Positions 48,228 through 58,844 are shown, numbered from the stretch's first letter. The stretch is 64,000 bases of DNA from Xanthomarina sp. F2636L (GCF_026410195.1 NZ_JAPMLM010000072.1:116004-180003), one strand, 5' to 3'. The notes: generated from the sequence alone by a model not told the origin. Translations and numbers: made by a program.

Positions 48228-49217
48228 ATGAAAAAACTTATCTATTTAGCAGCTATAGGCTTGCTAACTTTTTCTTGTTCTGAAGATGCAGACGACACTA
48301 TTTATTCGCCAATTCCCCCAGAACCAACCCCAGAAGTTGTTCCGGAATTCTTGCCCAATTTATCTGAGCTCAATTTATTTACTGAAAATCTAAACGATTT
48401 AACACCTAGCGATCGCGCTTTTATTTATGATTTAAATACCACGCTCTTTACAGATTACTCTCACAAACAACGTGTTTTAGCTTTACCAGCTGGAACTTCC
48501 ATGGAATATATAGACGATGGGTTTCCAAATTTTCCAGACAATACAGTTATGGCAAAAACCTTTTATTATTTTAATAACGAAAGGGATGAAACGGAAGGAA
48601 GACATTTAATTGAAACTCGTATCTTAATTAAGAAAAGTGGAATTTGGGAACTTGGAAATTACAAATGGAACGCTGAACAAACCGATGCTGTTTTAGATAA
48701 CACAACTGGTACTGTACCTGTTAGTTATACAGACATGACCGGAAGCACTGTAAATGTAGATTATGTTATTCCGTCTGCTACTCAATGTATAGAATGTCAT
48801 AATTCTAACAATATTGTCATGCCTATTGGTCCTAGATTAAGAGCTTTAAACGGAAATAATCAGCTAGAAGACTGGGTTTCTAAAAATTATATATCTGGAT
48901 TATCAGATGTAACTCAAGTGTCTCAGCTGCCTGACTGGGAAGATACTGCTAATTACACTTTAGAAGAACGTGCACGAGCTTATTTCGATATGAATTGTGC
49001 TCATTGCCACAGCGAAGGAGGCTTTTGTGGAGACCAATCATATTTACGATTATCTTATGAAACACCATTTGCTGAAACCTATATTTTAGAGGACAAACCA
49101 AACATTGATTTTAGAATGTCTATGTATTATGCTGGAATAAGCATGCCTTTAACAGGAACCACCATGATACATTCTGAAGGATACGATTTAGTAAGAGAAT
49201 ATTTAAATACCTTATAG
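48228..49217 (+). CDS. Diheme c-type cytochrome lipoprotein (SO2930-like)
   Basis: 329 residues. The signal ends in a lipobox (T-F-S-C at about 14-17). Two heme c motifs are present, C-I-E-C-H at 187-191 and C-A-H-C-H at 257-261. The N-terminal half (L-S-E-L-N-L-F near 45, Y-D-L-N-T-T-L-F-T-D-Y, P-A-G-T-S-M-E-Y) matches the SO2930-type family. It should transfer electrons in the periplasm or at the outer membrane. Met ligands near the C-terminus (S-M-P-L-T-G) fit the second heme. No partner oxidase gene is adjacent. Confidence 0.86.
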   Translation: MKKLIYLAAIGLLTFSCSEDADDTIYSPIPPEPTPEVVPEFLPNLSELNLFTENLNDLTPSDRAFIYDLNTTLFTDYSHKQRVLALPAGTSMEYIDDGFPNFPDNTVMAKTFYYFNNERDETEGRHLIETRILIKKSGIWELGNYKWNAEQTDAVLDNTTGTVPVSYTDMTGSTVNVDYVIPSATQCIECHNSNNIVMPIGPRLRALNGNNQLEDWVSKNYISGLSDVTQVSQLPDWEDTANYTLEERARAYFDMNCAHCHSEGGFCGDQSYLRLSYETPFAETYILEDKPNIDFRMSMYYAGISMPLTGTTMIHSEGYDLVREYLNTL

Positions 49218-49289
49218 TCAATTTTAAGCCTATATTAAACTATTTCATTATTTAACTGTCTTAGTATTATAACATAAAAACAGATAAAG

Positions 49290-49745
49290 ATGAAAAAGTT
49301 AGTATGTATTACCTTCGTATTTATAGCAAGCTTTACCCAGGCGCAGGAAAAAAACCATGGCAAGCAAAAAATGCAGGATTATACGCCTGAAGAAGTAGCT
49401 GAATTGCAAACAAAACAGCTTACTCTGGATTTAAATTTAACTGAAGCCCAACAAAAACAAGTTGCACAATTACAACTCGAAAATGCAAAGGCTAGAAGGG
49501 ACAAATCCAAACAGATGCAAACCAATAAAAGTTTAGCATCTAAAAAAGAATTGTCTAAAGAAGAAAAACTTCAAATGAAAAATGATAGATTAGATTATCA
49601 AATTGAAATGAAGAAAAAAATGAAGGAAATTCTTGATGACGAACAGTTTACTAAATGGGAAAAGATGACAGAGAAGAAAAGAGAGAATCGTCAAAAAAGC
49701 ATGCATAAAAAAAGAAAAGCAAGCATGGGTGAACAAAAAAAGTAA
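49290..49745 (+). CDS. Secreted Spy/DUF4890-like helical protein
   Basis: 151 residues. The signal peptide is M-K-K-L-V-C-I-T-F-V-F-I-A-S-F-T-Q-A-Q, then a Lys/Gln/Glu-rich, all-helical sequence. L-D-L-N-L-T-E-A-Q-Q-K-Q-V near 49-61 and I-L-D-D-E-Q-F-T-K-W-E-K near 113-124 resemble Spy/CpxP-type periplasmic repeats (LTxxQ-like). The tail is very basic. A periplasmic chaperone or stress role is inference. It follows the cytochrome gene by 72 nt and is ended by a terminator. Confidence 0.78.
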   Translation: MKKLVCITFVFIASFTQAQEKNHGKQKMQDYTPEEVAELQTKQLTLDLNLTEAQQKQVAQLQLENAKARRDKSKQMQTNKSLASKKELSKEEKLQMKNDRLDYQIEMKKKMKEILDDEQFTKWEKMTEKKRENRQKSMHKKRKASMGEQKK

Positions 49746-49765
49746 TTTGTATTTAATAAAAAGTC

Positions 49766-49801
49766 AAAAAAGCTATCTAAACAAATTAGATAGCTTTTTT
49801 T
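49766..49801. terminator. Bidirectional intrinsic terminator
   Basis: Stem AAAAAAGCTATCTAA / TTAGATAGCTTTTTT, loop ACAAA, between the convergent Spy-like gene and hemL. Confidence 0.87.
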
Positions 49802-49802
49802 A

Positions 49803-51089
49803 TTATAAAGTACTACAAACTTTATCGCAAGCTGCTATGGTTTTATCTAAGTCGCTATAAGTTAAAGCATCTGTAATAAACCAGGTTTCAAAAGCACTTG
49901 GAGCTATATAAATGCCCTCTTTTAGCATGCCATGAAAAAAGGCTTTAAAGCGATTGTTATTACCTTCGGCTGCTGTTTCAAAATCCACCACATCTGTATC
50001 GGAAAAATGTATAGAAATCATTGAGCCAATTCTATTAATTGTATGTGGAATTTTGTGTTTATTTAAAACCTCAGCACAGCCTTTATGCAGATAAGCTGTT
50101 TTATCTGCCAAACGCTTATAAATATCTTTATCGGCATTTAATTCGGTTAACATAGCCAAGCCTGCTGCCATAGCTAACGGATTTCCACTTAAAGTTCCTG
50201 CCTGATAAACAGGTCCAAGAGGAGCTAAGTGATTCATAATTTCAGAACGCCCGGCAAAAGCCCCCACTGGCAATCCGCCACCAATTACTTTTCCAAAACA
50301 AACCAAATCTGCTTCTATTCCATACAATTCTTGTGCGCCACCTTTAGCAAGCCTAAAACCCGTCATTACTTCATCAAAAATTAGTAAAATACTATTAGCT
50401 GTACATAAAGCTCTTAATTTTTGTAGAAAATTATCATTTGGAGGAATACAACCCATATTTCCAGCTACTGGCTCTAAAATAATACAAGCAATTTCTCCTT
50501 TATTTGCTTCTATAAGCTGTTCAACATTTTCAATATCGTTGTATACTGCTAATAAAGTATCTTGAGCAGTTCCTTTAGTAACCCCTGGGCTATTAGGACT
50601 TCCAAAAGTAACAGCTCCGGATCCTGCTTGAATTAAAAACGAGTCGCTATGACCGTGATAACAGCCAGCAAATTTTATAATCTTATCTTTCCCTGTATAA
50701 CCTCTGGCCAATCTTACGGCGCTCATACAAGCCTCTGTTCCAGAGTTTACAAATCTTATTTTATCAATATTAGGAACCATAGAAACGGCCAGTTGAGCAA
50801 TTTTTGTTTCTATTTCTGTAGGAGTTCCAAAAGAAGTTCCCAACTTCGTTTTTTCAATAACAGCATCTACAACAGGCTTGTAGGCATGACCAAGAATCAT
50901 AGGTCCCCATGAATTTATATAATCTATATACTCATTATTATCTTCATCAATTAAATTAGCTCCTTTAGCTTTTTTAATAAAAACAGGAGTTCCTCCAACA
51001 GCATTAAAAGCTCTTACTGGCGAGTTTACTCCTCCGGGAATGACAGTTTCAGCTTCGGCAAACAAAGCACTACTTCTTTTATATAACAT
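49803..51089 (-). CDS. hemL: Glutamate-1-semialdehyde 2,1-aminomutase
   Basis: PLP enzyme that converts glutamate-1-semialdehyde to 5-aminolevulinate in the C5 pathway of heme and tetrapyrrole synthesis. 428 residues. Seen are [11 protein letters not shown] near 18-28, [14 protein letters not shown] near 117-130 (cofactor phosphate site), D-E-V-M-T-G-F-R near 239 and the Schiff-base Lys in [10 protein letters not shown] near 266. Length is normal. It is the last gene of a tight operon with the glucosaminidase (14 nt) and the ACC-deaminase-like gene. Confidence 0.97.
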   Translation of the reverse strand: MLYKRSSALFAEAETVIPGGVNSPVRAFNAVGGTPVFIKKAKGANLIDEDNNEYIDYINSWGPMILGHAYKPVVDAVIEKTKLGTSFGTPTEIETKIAQLAVSMVPNIDKIRFVNSGTEACMSAVRLARGYTGKDKIIKFAGCYHGHSDSFLIQAGSGAVTFGSPNSPGVTKGTAQDTLLAVYNDIENVEQLIEANKGEIACIILEPVAGNMGCIPPNDNFLQKLRALCTANSILLIFDEVMTGFRLAKGGAQELYGIEADLVCFGKVIGGGLPVGAFAGRSEIMNHLAPLGPVYQAGTLSGNPLAMAAGLAMLTELNADKDIYKRLADKTAYLHKGCAEVLNKHKIPHTINRIGSMISIHFSDTDVVDFETAAEGNNNRFKAFFHGMLKEGIYIAPSAFETWFITDALTYSDLDKTIAACDKVCSTL

Positions 51090-51103
51090 GAAATACGTTC
51101 TTA

Positions 51104-51925
51104 TTAATTAGATTTTACTATCAAGATTTCACCTATAGTTAAATCGTTATTTGTTAAATTATTTATTCTCTTAAGGTCGTCAACCGTTGTATTGTATTTT
51201 CTAGATAACGAGTACAAGGTATCTCCTTTAATAATTAGATGCGTGTCTTTTGCTTCTACTGAAACTGTTTGGGTAACTTTACCTCCAGTAACCTCATCGT
51301 CATATTTATCAAGGTCGTAACGCTCAATTAAACTTATTAACTTATCTGGATACTTTCTATCGGTAGCATAACCTGCAGCTCTTAAGCCTTTAGCCCAACC
51401 TTTATAATCGTCTATATCTAAGGCAAATAAACCTTTATAACGCGATCTATGTGTTAAGAACAAGGAGTGATCACGATAAGAGTATTTTGCATCGTTATAT
51501 TTTCTAAAGCATTCTTGTGCAGCATCATCATCGTGATAAATTTTAGCACCTGTCCATTCGTGACATTTAATTCCAAAGTGATTATTTGCTTCAACTGCCA
51601 AACGTCCTTTTCCAGAAGCAGATTCTAAAATACCTTGAGCTAAAGTAATGCTAGCTGGAATGGCATATAGTCGCATTTCTTCCTGAGCTATAGGGGCAAA
51701 GATGGCTATATAATCATCGATTGAATTTGGAATTCTTTCAGGTGTTTTTTCTTCTACAATTACTTCTACGGCCTCCTCTTTTGTAACACTTGGTTTTGTT
51801 CTGGGATCTATTACAACACGTTCCGTTTTTGTTTTACTTTTAGATTTTCTGGAGCTCGTTTTTTTACTCGAACCACAACTAAAAACAAAAACACCTAAAA
51901 CAAAAAGCAATACAAGTTTTCTCAT
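51104..51925 (-). CDS. Glucosaminidase with C-terminal LysM domain
   Basis: 273 residues. The lipoprotein signal ends in V-F-S-C at about 14-17, followed by a Ser/Lys-rich linker. The glucosaminidase (FlgJ/LytG-like) domain runs from about 70 to 210, with [18 protein letters not shown] (catalytic Glu in L-E-S), N-H-F-G-I-K-C and [11 protein letters not shown]. The LysM domain is at about 228-273 ([15 protein letters not shown]). It is a peptidoglycan hydrolase anchored at the outer membrane. Gaps of 7 nt and 14 nt to its neighbours show operon membership. Confidence 0.93.
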   Translation of the reverse strand: MRKLVLLFVLGVFVFSCGSSKKTSSRKSKSKTKTERVVIDPRTKPSVTKEEAVEVIVEEKTPERIPNSIDDYIAIFAPIAQEEMRLYAIPASITLAQGILESASGKGRLAVEANNHFGIKCHEWTGAKIYHDDDAAQECFRKYNDAKYSYRDHSLFLTHRSRYKGLFALDIDDYKGWAKGLRAAGYATDRKYPDKLISLIERYDLDKYDDEVTGGKVTQTVSVEAKDTHLIIKGDTLYSLSRKYNTTVDDLKRINNLTNNDLTIGEILIVKSN

Positions 51926-51932
51926 TTATCTA

Positions 51933-52823
51933 TTAATTAATTATTGGTAATTTCTTTCTTATCAATTCAGCATTCATTCCTTCAATTCCTTGCAATCCTC
52001 CTGTATGAATGGCTAAAATTTTAGAGTTTTTAGAAAAATAGCCGCGACGAATTAAATCAAAAACTCCAAACATCATTTTTCCAGTATACACTGGATCTAA
52101 AGGCATGCCATACTGAGATTTAAATTCATTAATAAAACTAATTAATTCAGCATTTATTTTAGCATAACCTCCAAAATGATAATCTGTAATTAATTCCCAA
52201 TTTGAATTAGTTGCAAATTTACTAATTTCTTCTTGCAAAAAGTCACCTTTTAGTGCAGGAAAACCTAGAATCTTCTGATGAGGAGAACTCGAATTAATCA
52301 ACCCACTAATCGTACCACCTGTTCCAACGGGGCAACACACAAAATCGAAGTCTTTATCAGCCTCAGTTAATATCTCTTCACATCCTTTAACCGCTAAATT
52401 ATTAGTTCCTCCTTCTGGGATTAAGTAAAAATCTCCAAACTTACTTTGTAAGTCCTCTAGAAAAGCTTGAGTATTTTTCTCTCTATAAGCAGCTCTGGAG
52501 ACAAAATAAAAGCGCATGCCTTGCTTTCTTGCAAACCTTAGGGTTGGATTCTCTTCAATCTTATTTTCTAATTCCTCTCCTCTGATAACGCCAATAGTTT
52601 GAAATCCGAACTCACCTCCTGCTGCAGCAACGGCTGCAATATGATTGGAATAGGCTCCTCCAAAAGTTAACAGTGTTTGATTATTGAGATTCTTAGCTTC
52701 AAGAATATTATATTTTAATTTCCGGTATTTATTTCCAGAAATAAATGGATGATTTAAATAATCTGGCTTAATAAAAAGCTGATTGTTTATTCTAATATTG
52801 GGCTGGACTTTTATCTGAATCAC
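51933..52823 (-). CDS. ACC deaminase / D-cysteine desulfhydrase-like PLP enzyme
   Basis: 296 residues of the tryptophan-synthase-beta-fold PLP family. The cofactor-lysine motif is I-S-G-N-K-Y-R-K-L-K-Y at 28-38. T-F-G-G-A-Y-S-N-H-I-A near 53-63 holds the substrate loop, V-G-T-G-G-T-I-S-G near 168-176 binds phosphate, and H-T-G-G-L-Q-G is near the C-terminus. The two activities cannot be told apart by sequence here, and many Bacteroidota members are untested. It starts with GTG at 52823. It leads the operon with glucosaminidase and hemL. Confidence 0.87.
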   Translation of the reverse strand: MIQIKVQPNIRINNQLFIKPDYLNHPFISGNKYRKLKYNILEAKNLNNQTLLTFGGAYSNHIAAVAAAGGEFGFQTIGVIRGEELENKIEENPTLRFARKQGMRFYFVSRAAYREKNTQAFLEDLQSKFGDFYLIPEGGTNNLAVKGCEEILTEADKDFDFVCCPVGTGGTISGLINSSSPHQKILGFPALKGDFLQEEISKFATNSNWELITDYHFGGYAKINAELISFINEFKSQYGMPLDPVYTGKMMFGVFDLIRRGYFSKNSKILAIHTGGLQGIEGMNAELIRKKLPIIN

Positions 52824-53247
52824 TACATCTTTAATTATATCTATCTAACAAAGATAAGAATAGCTAACGGTAAGCAAATACTTATAAAAAGAAAATATAT
52901 ATTCAAAATAATAGCATCTCATCTTTAATTTATAGCGTTTTATCGAAAAACCAAAAAGCATAATAAGCTATTAAAAAAATAATCTATTTTTATGTTAACA
53001 AATACTTAATAAAAACAACTTAACAGTATCGTTAAATTTAAAATAACAGTTAATTTTATAAAATATTAGTTGTTTTTATTTAAAAAACATTAAAATAATT
53101 CATTTTCCTTAAGATTTCCCCAAAATCTACATTCTCTTAACCCTTTGTTATTTATAGCAAAGCCTAAAAAGCTTGCAATTAATTTTCTTAAACTAAGAAT
53201 ATTTATAAATAGGTTTAAAACATGTTTATATAACAAATTAATAGCGC
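52824..53247. other. AT-rich divergent intergenic region
   Basis: 424 bases without a gene. Apart from the operon -7 box at 52849-52856 (minus), I see a short inverted repeat CTTTG/CAAAG around 53143-53162 and A/T runs. No clear TAnnTTTG was found for the large plus-strand surface gene at 53248. Confidence 0.5.
52849..52856 (-). promoter_or_regulatory. -7 promoter box (TATCTTTG) of the PLP-enzyme/glucosaminidase/hemL operon
   Basis: Exact minus-strand TAnnTTTG, 25 nt before the GTG start at 52823. Confidence 0.55.
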
Positions 53248-56200
53248 ATGAAACAAGAATACACTTCTACTTACTTAATCAGGTTTTACATATTAAGTAT
53301 CTTATTATTAATATTCTTTAATGGATTTGGGCAGACAACTCATATTTCTCCTACAGGGAATGGGGGTTTTGAAATAGGAGCAACATTTGCACTAAATGGT
53401 TGGACAGCAACAACGAGCACAACAACTACTAATAATCAATGGGTATGCAATACAGGTGCTACAACAGGGTTTACAGGTATAAGAGCAGCATACGTTTCTA
53501 ACAATACAGCAGGAACACCTCCACCACACACCTATACTAACAGTGCTACTAGAGTTTCACACATCTATAGAAACATTACTGTATCACCAGGAGAATCTAA
53601 TATTACACTTAATTTTGATTGGATTTGTGATGGAGAAGGTACATATGACAGAATGCGCATATGGTTAACACCAACAACTTTCACCCCTACTTACGGTAAC
53701 CAAATTGCGGCAACAGGTACTGCTCCTACAGGAAGAGTGCAAGTTGGAGGTAACTTTAGCGAACAAACAACATGGGGTTCATCTACATTTACTCTTCCTT
53801 CCGGATATGCTGGAAGCACATTTAGAATTATTTTTGAATGGCGAAATGATAGTAGTGTTGGAGGCAATCCCCCAATTGCAGTTGATAATATTTCTTTAGT
53901 TTCAAACATACCACCACCACCTCCTGCAAATGACCTATGTGTAAATGCAACACCTTTACCTTGTGGCACCACCACTCTTACAGGCACAACAAATAACACT
54001 ACAAATTTTGCACATAACACAGGGTGTACAATGTCTAATTATGGGGTATGGTACACATTTACTGGAGATGGCAATCAAACCACCATAACAGCTACAGGAA
54101 GTGGTTTTGATCTCGAAATGGCTACAACAAGCGGAAGCTGTGGTGCTTTAACTAATATAGATTGTGATGATGCTTTTGGTGGAAGCGAAACCTACACATT
54201 TATAACTACAAATGGTGTTAACTATTATATATACATAGCCTATTGGACTACTGGTACTACCACAGGAAATTTCACAATTTCTAGAACGTGTACAACTGTA
54301 ACCCCTCCGCCAAATGATGAGCCTTGTGCTGCAACACCTGTATTAACAAACAATGACTTTAACTGTTCAAATTTTGCGTCTGGGACAGTAGAGTTTGCAT
54401 CCAATTCTGGAGCAAATAATTGTACAGGTACAGAAGATGATGACGTTTGGTTCAGTTTTGTGGCGACTTCAACTTATCACACTGTAGATTTAAATAATAT
54501 TTCTGGAAGCGTTACAGATTTAGTACATGCGGTTTATAATGGCGCTTGTGGTACTCTTGGTACCCCAATTATATGCTCAGATCCTAACTCTAGTACTATT
54601 ACAGGGTTAACTATAGGAAACACATATTATGTTCAAGTTTACACATATACGGCTACAACTGGACAAAATACTAATTTTAATATTTGTATTGGCACTCCTC
54701 CTCCTCCTCCTACAAACGATGACCCTTGTGGTGCTGTAAGTTTAACAGTAAATCCAGATTATTCCTGTTCAAACACAACATCTGGAACAATTGCTAGTGC
54801 AACAAACTCTGGTATTAATCCTTGTTTTGGAACTTCCGATGATGATGTCTGGTATCATTTTGTGGCTACTGGACCTAGTCATACTGTTGATTTAATAAAT
54901 GTTGCAGGCAGTACAACCGACTTATATCATGCTGTATACGGTCCATTTGCTAATGCTAATCCACCAAACTGTACAAATGCTACTGTTTCTGGCTCAAATA
55001 TTAGTTGTTCAGACCCAAACTCTAGTACATTAACTGGCTTGGTAACCGGCCAAACCTATTTTGTACAAGTCTATTCTTGGACATCAACATCTGGTCAAAC
55101 ATCTACTTTTGATATATGTATTGGAACACCTCCTCCACCTCCAACTAACGATGAACCTTGTGGGGCAATCAGCTTAACGGTAAATTCAACTTGTATTGGC
55201 ACTACAGGCTCTGTTGGAAGTGCAACCAATTCTGGTATAGATGCTTGTTCTGGAACTCCAAATGATGACGTTTGGTATAGCTTCGTGGCTACAAACACAA
55301 GTCAAACAGTAAGCCTATTTAATGTTTCTGGAAGCACTACAGATATGTACCATGCGGTATATGGTCCATTTACTCCACCAGATTGTAGTGTAGCAGTGGC
55401 AGATAATATTTCATGTAATGATTCTGACTCAACTGACTTAATTGGTTTAACTGTTGGAGCTACTTATTTCGTACAAGTATTTACTTGGTCATCTACAACA
55501 GGTGCTACCTCAACATTTAATATCTGTGTTACGGAACCTTGTACATCATCAGGAACAGTAGTAGCATCCCCTACCCTTTGCCCAACAATAATTATTGACG
55601 AACAAGGCAATAACCCGTTTATTGCAGACCCATTTGATTTAAACCCAAGTGCTTCACTAGATTGTGCAACGGACAATATAACCTTAGTGGCAAATCCTAA
55701 TTTAAAGGAAACCACTAGTTATATCGTAGAGCAAATAACATACCCTACAAGCCCTGCTCCAGATTATGGTTTTGCCGTATTAGCAGGAACTGTAAACTCA
55801 CAACCTATATCTTCAGATGACACTTGGGCTGCCTCTAGAACTAATCTTGGATTTAATTTTTGTTTTTATGAAAACTCATACACTCAAACGTTAGTTGGTG
55901 CAAATGGAGTAATTACTTTCGATAGCAGTATTACACCAGGTAGTGGTTCTGGCTATAGTTTTAACAATAACCTACCTAGTACTGTAGGAGCTTTATTTGA
56001 GCAAACTATTTATGGTGTCTATCACGATATCGACCCTTACGGATTACCTGCAGACGCCATTAAAAGCCGAATAACTGGTTCTGCCCCTTGCAGGCAATTT
56101 CAAGTATCTTGGCATGATATCCCTATGTTTAGTGACAATTCAATTCTTTATACAGGTATGATTGTGCTTCATGAATCTACAAACATCATAGAAGTGTTTA

Positions 56201-58368
56201 TAGAAGAAAAACGTATAGATAACGGAAATGTTTCTCCATGGAATGGCGGGAATGCTATTGTAGGAATTCAAGGAGATATCACACCTTTGGGTCCTAATAA
56301 CCAATATGCTGTGGCCCCATGTAGAAATGGTCTTGACACCAATTGGGAAACAACAAACGAAGCTTGGCGTTTTACTCCAAATGGAGCTGCCATCGTACCT
56401 TCAAACATTACCTGGTACGAAGGCTCTGTAGCTGTTGGAAATGAAATCCCTTCTAATGGAGATAACAGTGTTACGGTAAATGCAGCGAATTCATACTTTG
56501 CAGTAGCTGAGTTTAATACCTGTTCTGGTCCAGTAACTTTAACAGATGAAATAATTGTAGACCGAACAAGCAAAACTTGGATGGGCCATATAGATAACAA
56601 CTGGTATGTAGATGGTAATTGGGAGCCTATTGGAGTTCCAACTCCAATGGACTGTGTACTTATTCCAGACGCAACTATCTCAAACATAGAACCACCAATA
56701 GCTGATGAGAGTTATTTTACACCACCCACACCCCCAGTTCCAGCTTATGCTTTAAATTTAACCGTTGCTCCTACAGCGAGTCTGGAAGTAGCTTCTAACA
56801 CTAAATTGCTTGTTACAGATTGGGTCCACTTAGATGGAACTATTGATATTAGAGACTCTGGAAGTTTAATACAAATTACAGATGGTGCTACCAACGTGAA
56901 TAACAACACGGGAAATGGTAATATAAACATGAGAAGAACTCCAACAATTGCAAGCTCTTATGATTATATTTATTGGTCATCTCCTGTTGAAGGATTTGGT
57001 ATAACTAATGTTTCTCCCGGATCTTCATTAATATATCAATGGATTCCAACCATTGCAGGTAATGGAGCTGGAAATCATGGAAATTGGCAAGCAACAACAG
57101 AAACCATGCTAAACGGAAAAGGGTATATTATTAGAAATGTAGCTGGTACTCCTACACCTGGTACACCAGAATTTGTAGGAAGACCTAACAATGGTGTCAT
57201 TACAAAAGCTATAACAAGAGGAATCTACAATGGAGGGACTTATACCGGAGGAGGAACCACAATGGCTACCAGACATGATGACAACTGGAATTTGGTAGGT
57301 AATCCATATCCTTCTGCAATCTCTGCAGATCTGTTTATAGCAGAAAATGCAGCAATAATTGCCGATGACACCAATGCATCAATTGCCGGAACGGTATATT
57401 TATGGAGACATTTAGAAACCCCAAGTGATATAATTAATGATCCTTTTTATGATGGCTTTGTTTATAATTACAACCCAAATGATTATATAGCCTATAATAG
57501 CACAGGGTCTAATCCAACTGGTTTTAATGGAGATATAGCAGCTGGACAAGCCTTTTTTGTACTCATGGAACATACGGCAACCACGCCTTCAAATATAATT
57601 TTTAATAATACCATGCGAAGCGAAACCTTAAATAACAGTCAATTTTATAGAACAGATGAATCTTCTGAAAGCTCTACTGAAATAGAAAAACATAGAATCT
57701 GGCTCGATTTAATTGCTCCGGATAATCATGCAAATTCCATTCTAGTGGGGTATGTTGAAAACGCTACCAATGGTATCGATAGACTTTATGATGGCTTCGA
57801 CCTAAGTAAAACCAGTACAAGATTCTACTCTTTATTAGAGGATGATGAGTTTTCTATCCAAGGAAAAACCTTACCTTTCATAGATACAGATTTGGTTCCC
57901 TTAGGAATTATTATTCCTCAAAATGGAAACTATACCATAGCTATAAATTCTGTAGATGGTCTCTTTGGGAATACAACTCAAGATATCTTTTTAGAAGATA
58001 CATATACCGGAATGATTCACGATTTAAGAAGTGTACCTTATAGTTTTAATTCAGAAGTTGGGACTTTTAACGATAGGTTTATACTACGTTATACAGATAA
58101 CGCACTATCCGTTGAAGATTTTGAAACAAATGCAGGAATTTCGATTATAGCTCCAAATAACAGCTATATAAAAGTGACTTCAAGTTTAGAACCTATCAAA
58201 TCTGTAGCAGTTTACGATGTTTTGGGGCGCTTGCTTTATAACAGTAATAATATCCATAACACAGAACTTATTATTAAAAATATAACTAATTCAGATGGTG
58301 TTCTGTTTGTTAAAGCAACTTTAGAAAACGGACTTCAAAAAACTCAGAAAGTAATTATTAAACATTGA
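53248..58368 (+). CDS. Large T9SS type A surface protein
   Basis: 1706 residues. The N-terminus has a hydrophobic signal (about 10-28, L-I-R-F-Y-I-L-S-I-L-L-L-I-F-F). Next is a jelly-roll/MAM-like domain (about 35-222), then four ~130-residue PPC-like units joined by proline linkers (about 228-765). A ~300-residue module (about 800-1100) is shared with the giant protein at 1-6692. After that come a beta-rich region (about 1110-1560) and a type A sorting domain at the end (about 1625-1706, V-A-V-Y-D-V-L-G-R-L-L-Y). It should be exported by T9SS and attached at the cell surface. Adhesion or carbohydrate binding is inference. It is monocistronic, ended by a terminator. Confidence 0.9.
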   Translation: MKQEYTSTYLIRFYILSILLLIFFNGFGQTTHISPTGNGGFEIGATFALNGWTATTSTTTTNNQWVCNTGATTGFTGIRAAYVSNNTAGTPPPHTYTNSATRVSHIYRNITVSPGESNITLNFDWICDGEGTYDRMRIWLTPTTFTPTYGNQIAATGTAPTGRVQVGGNFSEQTTWGSSTFTLPSGYAGSTFRIIFEWRNDSSVGGNPPIAVDNISLVSNIPPPPPANDLCVNATPLPCGTTTLTGTTNNTTNFAHNTGCTMSNYGVWYTFTGDGNQTTITATGSGFDLEMATTSGSCGALTNIDCDDAFGGSETYTFITTNGVNYYIYIAYWTTGTTTGNFTISRTCTTVTPPPNDEPCAATPVLTNNDFNCSNFASGTVEFASNSGANNCTGTEDDDVWFSFVATSTYHTVDLNNISGSVTDLVHAVYNGACGTLGTPIICSDPNSSTITGLTIGNTYYVQVYTYTATTGQNTNFNICIGTPPPPPTNDDPCGAVSLTVNPDYSCSNTTSGTIASATNSGINPCFGTSDDDVWYHFVATGPSHTVDLINVAGSTTDLYHAVYGPFANANPPNCTNATVSGSNISCSDPNSSTLTGLVTGQTYFVQVYSWTSTSGQTSTFDICIGTPPPPPTNDEPCGAISLTVNSTCIGTTGSVGSATNSGIDACSGTPNDDVWYSFVATNTSQTVSLFNVSGSTTDMYHAVYGPFTPPDCSVAVADNISCNDSDSTDLIGLTVGATYFVQVFTWSSTTGATSTFNICVTEPCTSSGTVVASPTLCPTIIIDEQGNNPFIADPFDLNPSASLDCATDNITLVANPNLKETTSYIVEQITYPTSPAPDYGFAVLAGTVNSQPISSDDTWAASRTNLGFNFCFYENSYTQTLVGANGVITFDSSITPGSGSGYSFNNNLPSTVGALFEQTIYGVYHDIDPYGLPADAIKSRITGSAPCRQFQVSWHDIPMFSDNSILYTGMIVLHESTNIIEVFIEEKRIDNGNVSPWNGGNAIVGIQGDITPLGPNNQYAVAPCRNGLDTNWETTNEAWRFTPNGAAIVPSNITWYEGSVAVGNEIPSNGDNSVTVNAANSYFAVAEFNTCSGPVTLTDEIIVDRTSKTWMGHIDNNWYVDGNWEPIGVPTPMDCVLIPDATISNIEPPIADESYFTPPTPPVPAYALNLTVAPTASLEVASNTKLLVTDWVHLDGTIDIRDSGSLIQITDGATNVNNNTGNGNINMRRTPTIASSYDYIYWSSPVEGFGITNVSPGSSLIYQWIPTIAGNGAGNHGNWQATTETMLNGKGYIIRNVAGTPTPGTPEFVGRPNNGVITKAITRGIYNGGTYTGGGTTMATRHDDNWNLVGNPYPSAISADLFIAENAAIIADDTNASIAGTVYLWRHLETPSDIINDPFYDGFVYNYNPNDYIAYNSTGSNPTGFNGDIAAGQAFFVLMEHTATTPSNIIFNNTMRSETLNNSQFYRTDESSESSTEIEKHRIWLDLIAPDNHANSILVGYVENATNGIDRLYDGFDLSKTSTRFYSLLEDDEFSIQGKTLPFIDTDLVPLGIIIPQNGNYTIAINSVDGLFGNTTQDIFLEDTYTGMIHDLRSVPYSFNSEVGTFNDRFILRYTDNALSVEDFETNAGISIIAPNNSYIKVTSSLEPIKSVAVYDVLGRLLYNSNNIHNTELIIKNITNSDGVLFVKATLENGLQKTQKVIIKH
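53929..55545 (+). repeat. Four PPC-like domain repeats with proline linkers
   Basis: Units begin N-D-x-P-C-x-A at about 53929, 54310, 54715 and 55147. Each carries D-D-V-W-Y-S-F-V-A-T or a variant in its middle and a G-L-T-x-G-x-T-Y-F-V-Q-V-Y motif near its end, and is joined to the next by a P-P-P-P-P-T-N-D linker. The last three are clearly closer to each other than to the first. Confidence 0.8.
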
Positions 58369-58403
58369 AAAAGAACTCTTTAATCTCCAATTAATAGCCA
58401 ACC

Positions 58404-58443
58404 AAAAAGTCCTTGATAATCATTTTTTCAAGGGCTTTTTTTT
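58404..58443. terminator. Bidirectional intrinsic terminator
   Basis: Stem AAAAAGTCCTTGA / TCAAGGGCTTTTT with one G-T pair and a T tract, after the surface-protein gene and facing the convergent small gene. Confidence 0.8.
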
Positions 58444-58509
58444 AAAGCAAATATTAAGATTCCTGATATTATTTTGAAGGTAATTTATATAGTTTAAAAC
58501 AAAAATTAA

Positions 58510-58833
58510 TTAAAAATAATTAACAAAATTCCAAAAGGATCTTGACCTTAAATAGTTAAGGTCTTTTTCGTTTGTATAAGATTCTTGTTCAAAAGAAATA
58601 TTTCTATACGCCAAATGCCAGGATCTGTATTGATAAAAACGCCATAGAAATTCCAAAATATACAGTATATAAAAAGGAAGAATTAATAATTCAATTTGCT
58701 GTCGAATATGAATCCGTTCATGATTAATTAAAATCTCATCTTGTTTTAAAGCTTTATGCTTCAGGAAAATAAAAGGCCAAACGCTAAGTCCTAAGTAATG
58801 TTTGGGCACTAGGAATTTTGAAATAACAATCAT
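58510..58833 (-). CDS. Small HExxH-type membrane protein
   Basis: About 107 residues starting M-I-V-I-S-K-F-L-V-P. H-E-R-I-H-I-R-Q-Q-I-E-L-L near 38-50 has the H-E-x-x-H pattern followed by Q, then a hydrophobic helix (L-P-F-Y-I-L-Y-I-L-E-F). This recalls the zinc motif of M56/BlaR1-type peptidases, but the protein is far too short for that family, so it is best called a conserved flavobacterial protein of unknown function. The ATG at 58833 is chosen over a TTG at 58839, because TATTTTTG at 58837-58844 overlaps the longer start. Confidence 0.72.
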   Translation of the reverse strand: MIVISKFLVPKHYLGLSVWPFIFLKHKALKQDEILINHERIHIRQQIELLILPFYILYILEFLWRFYQYRSWHLAYRNISFEQESYTNEKDLNYLRSRSFWNFVNYF

Positions 58834-58836
58834 ATC

Positions 58837-58844
58837 CAAAAATA
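58837..58844 (-). promoter_or_regulatory. -7 promoter box (TATTTTTG) 3 nt before the small HExxH-type gene
   Basis: Minus-strand TAnnTTTG followed by GAT and the ATG at 58833. Confidence 0.45.

Noticed and set aside
56268-56687. 139-codon minus-strand open frame inside the large surface gene
   Set aside because: Antisense to a clearly coding module; no initiation context or recognisable domain.
58510-58833. M56/BlaR1 peptidase call for the HExxH-type protein
   Set aside because: About 107 residues with one TM helix is far shorter than that family; only the local motif agrees.
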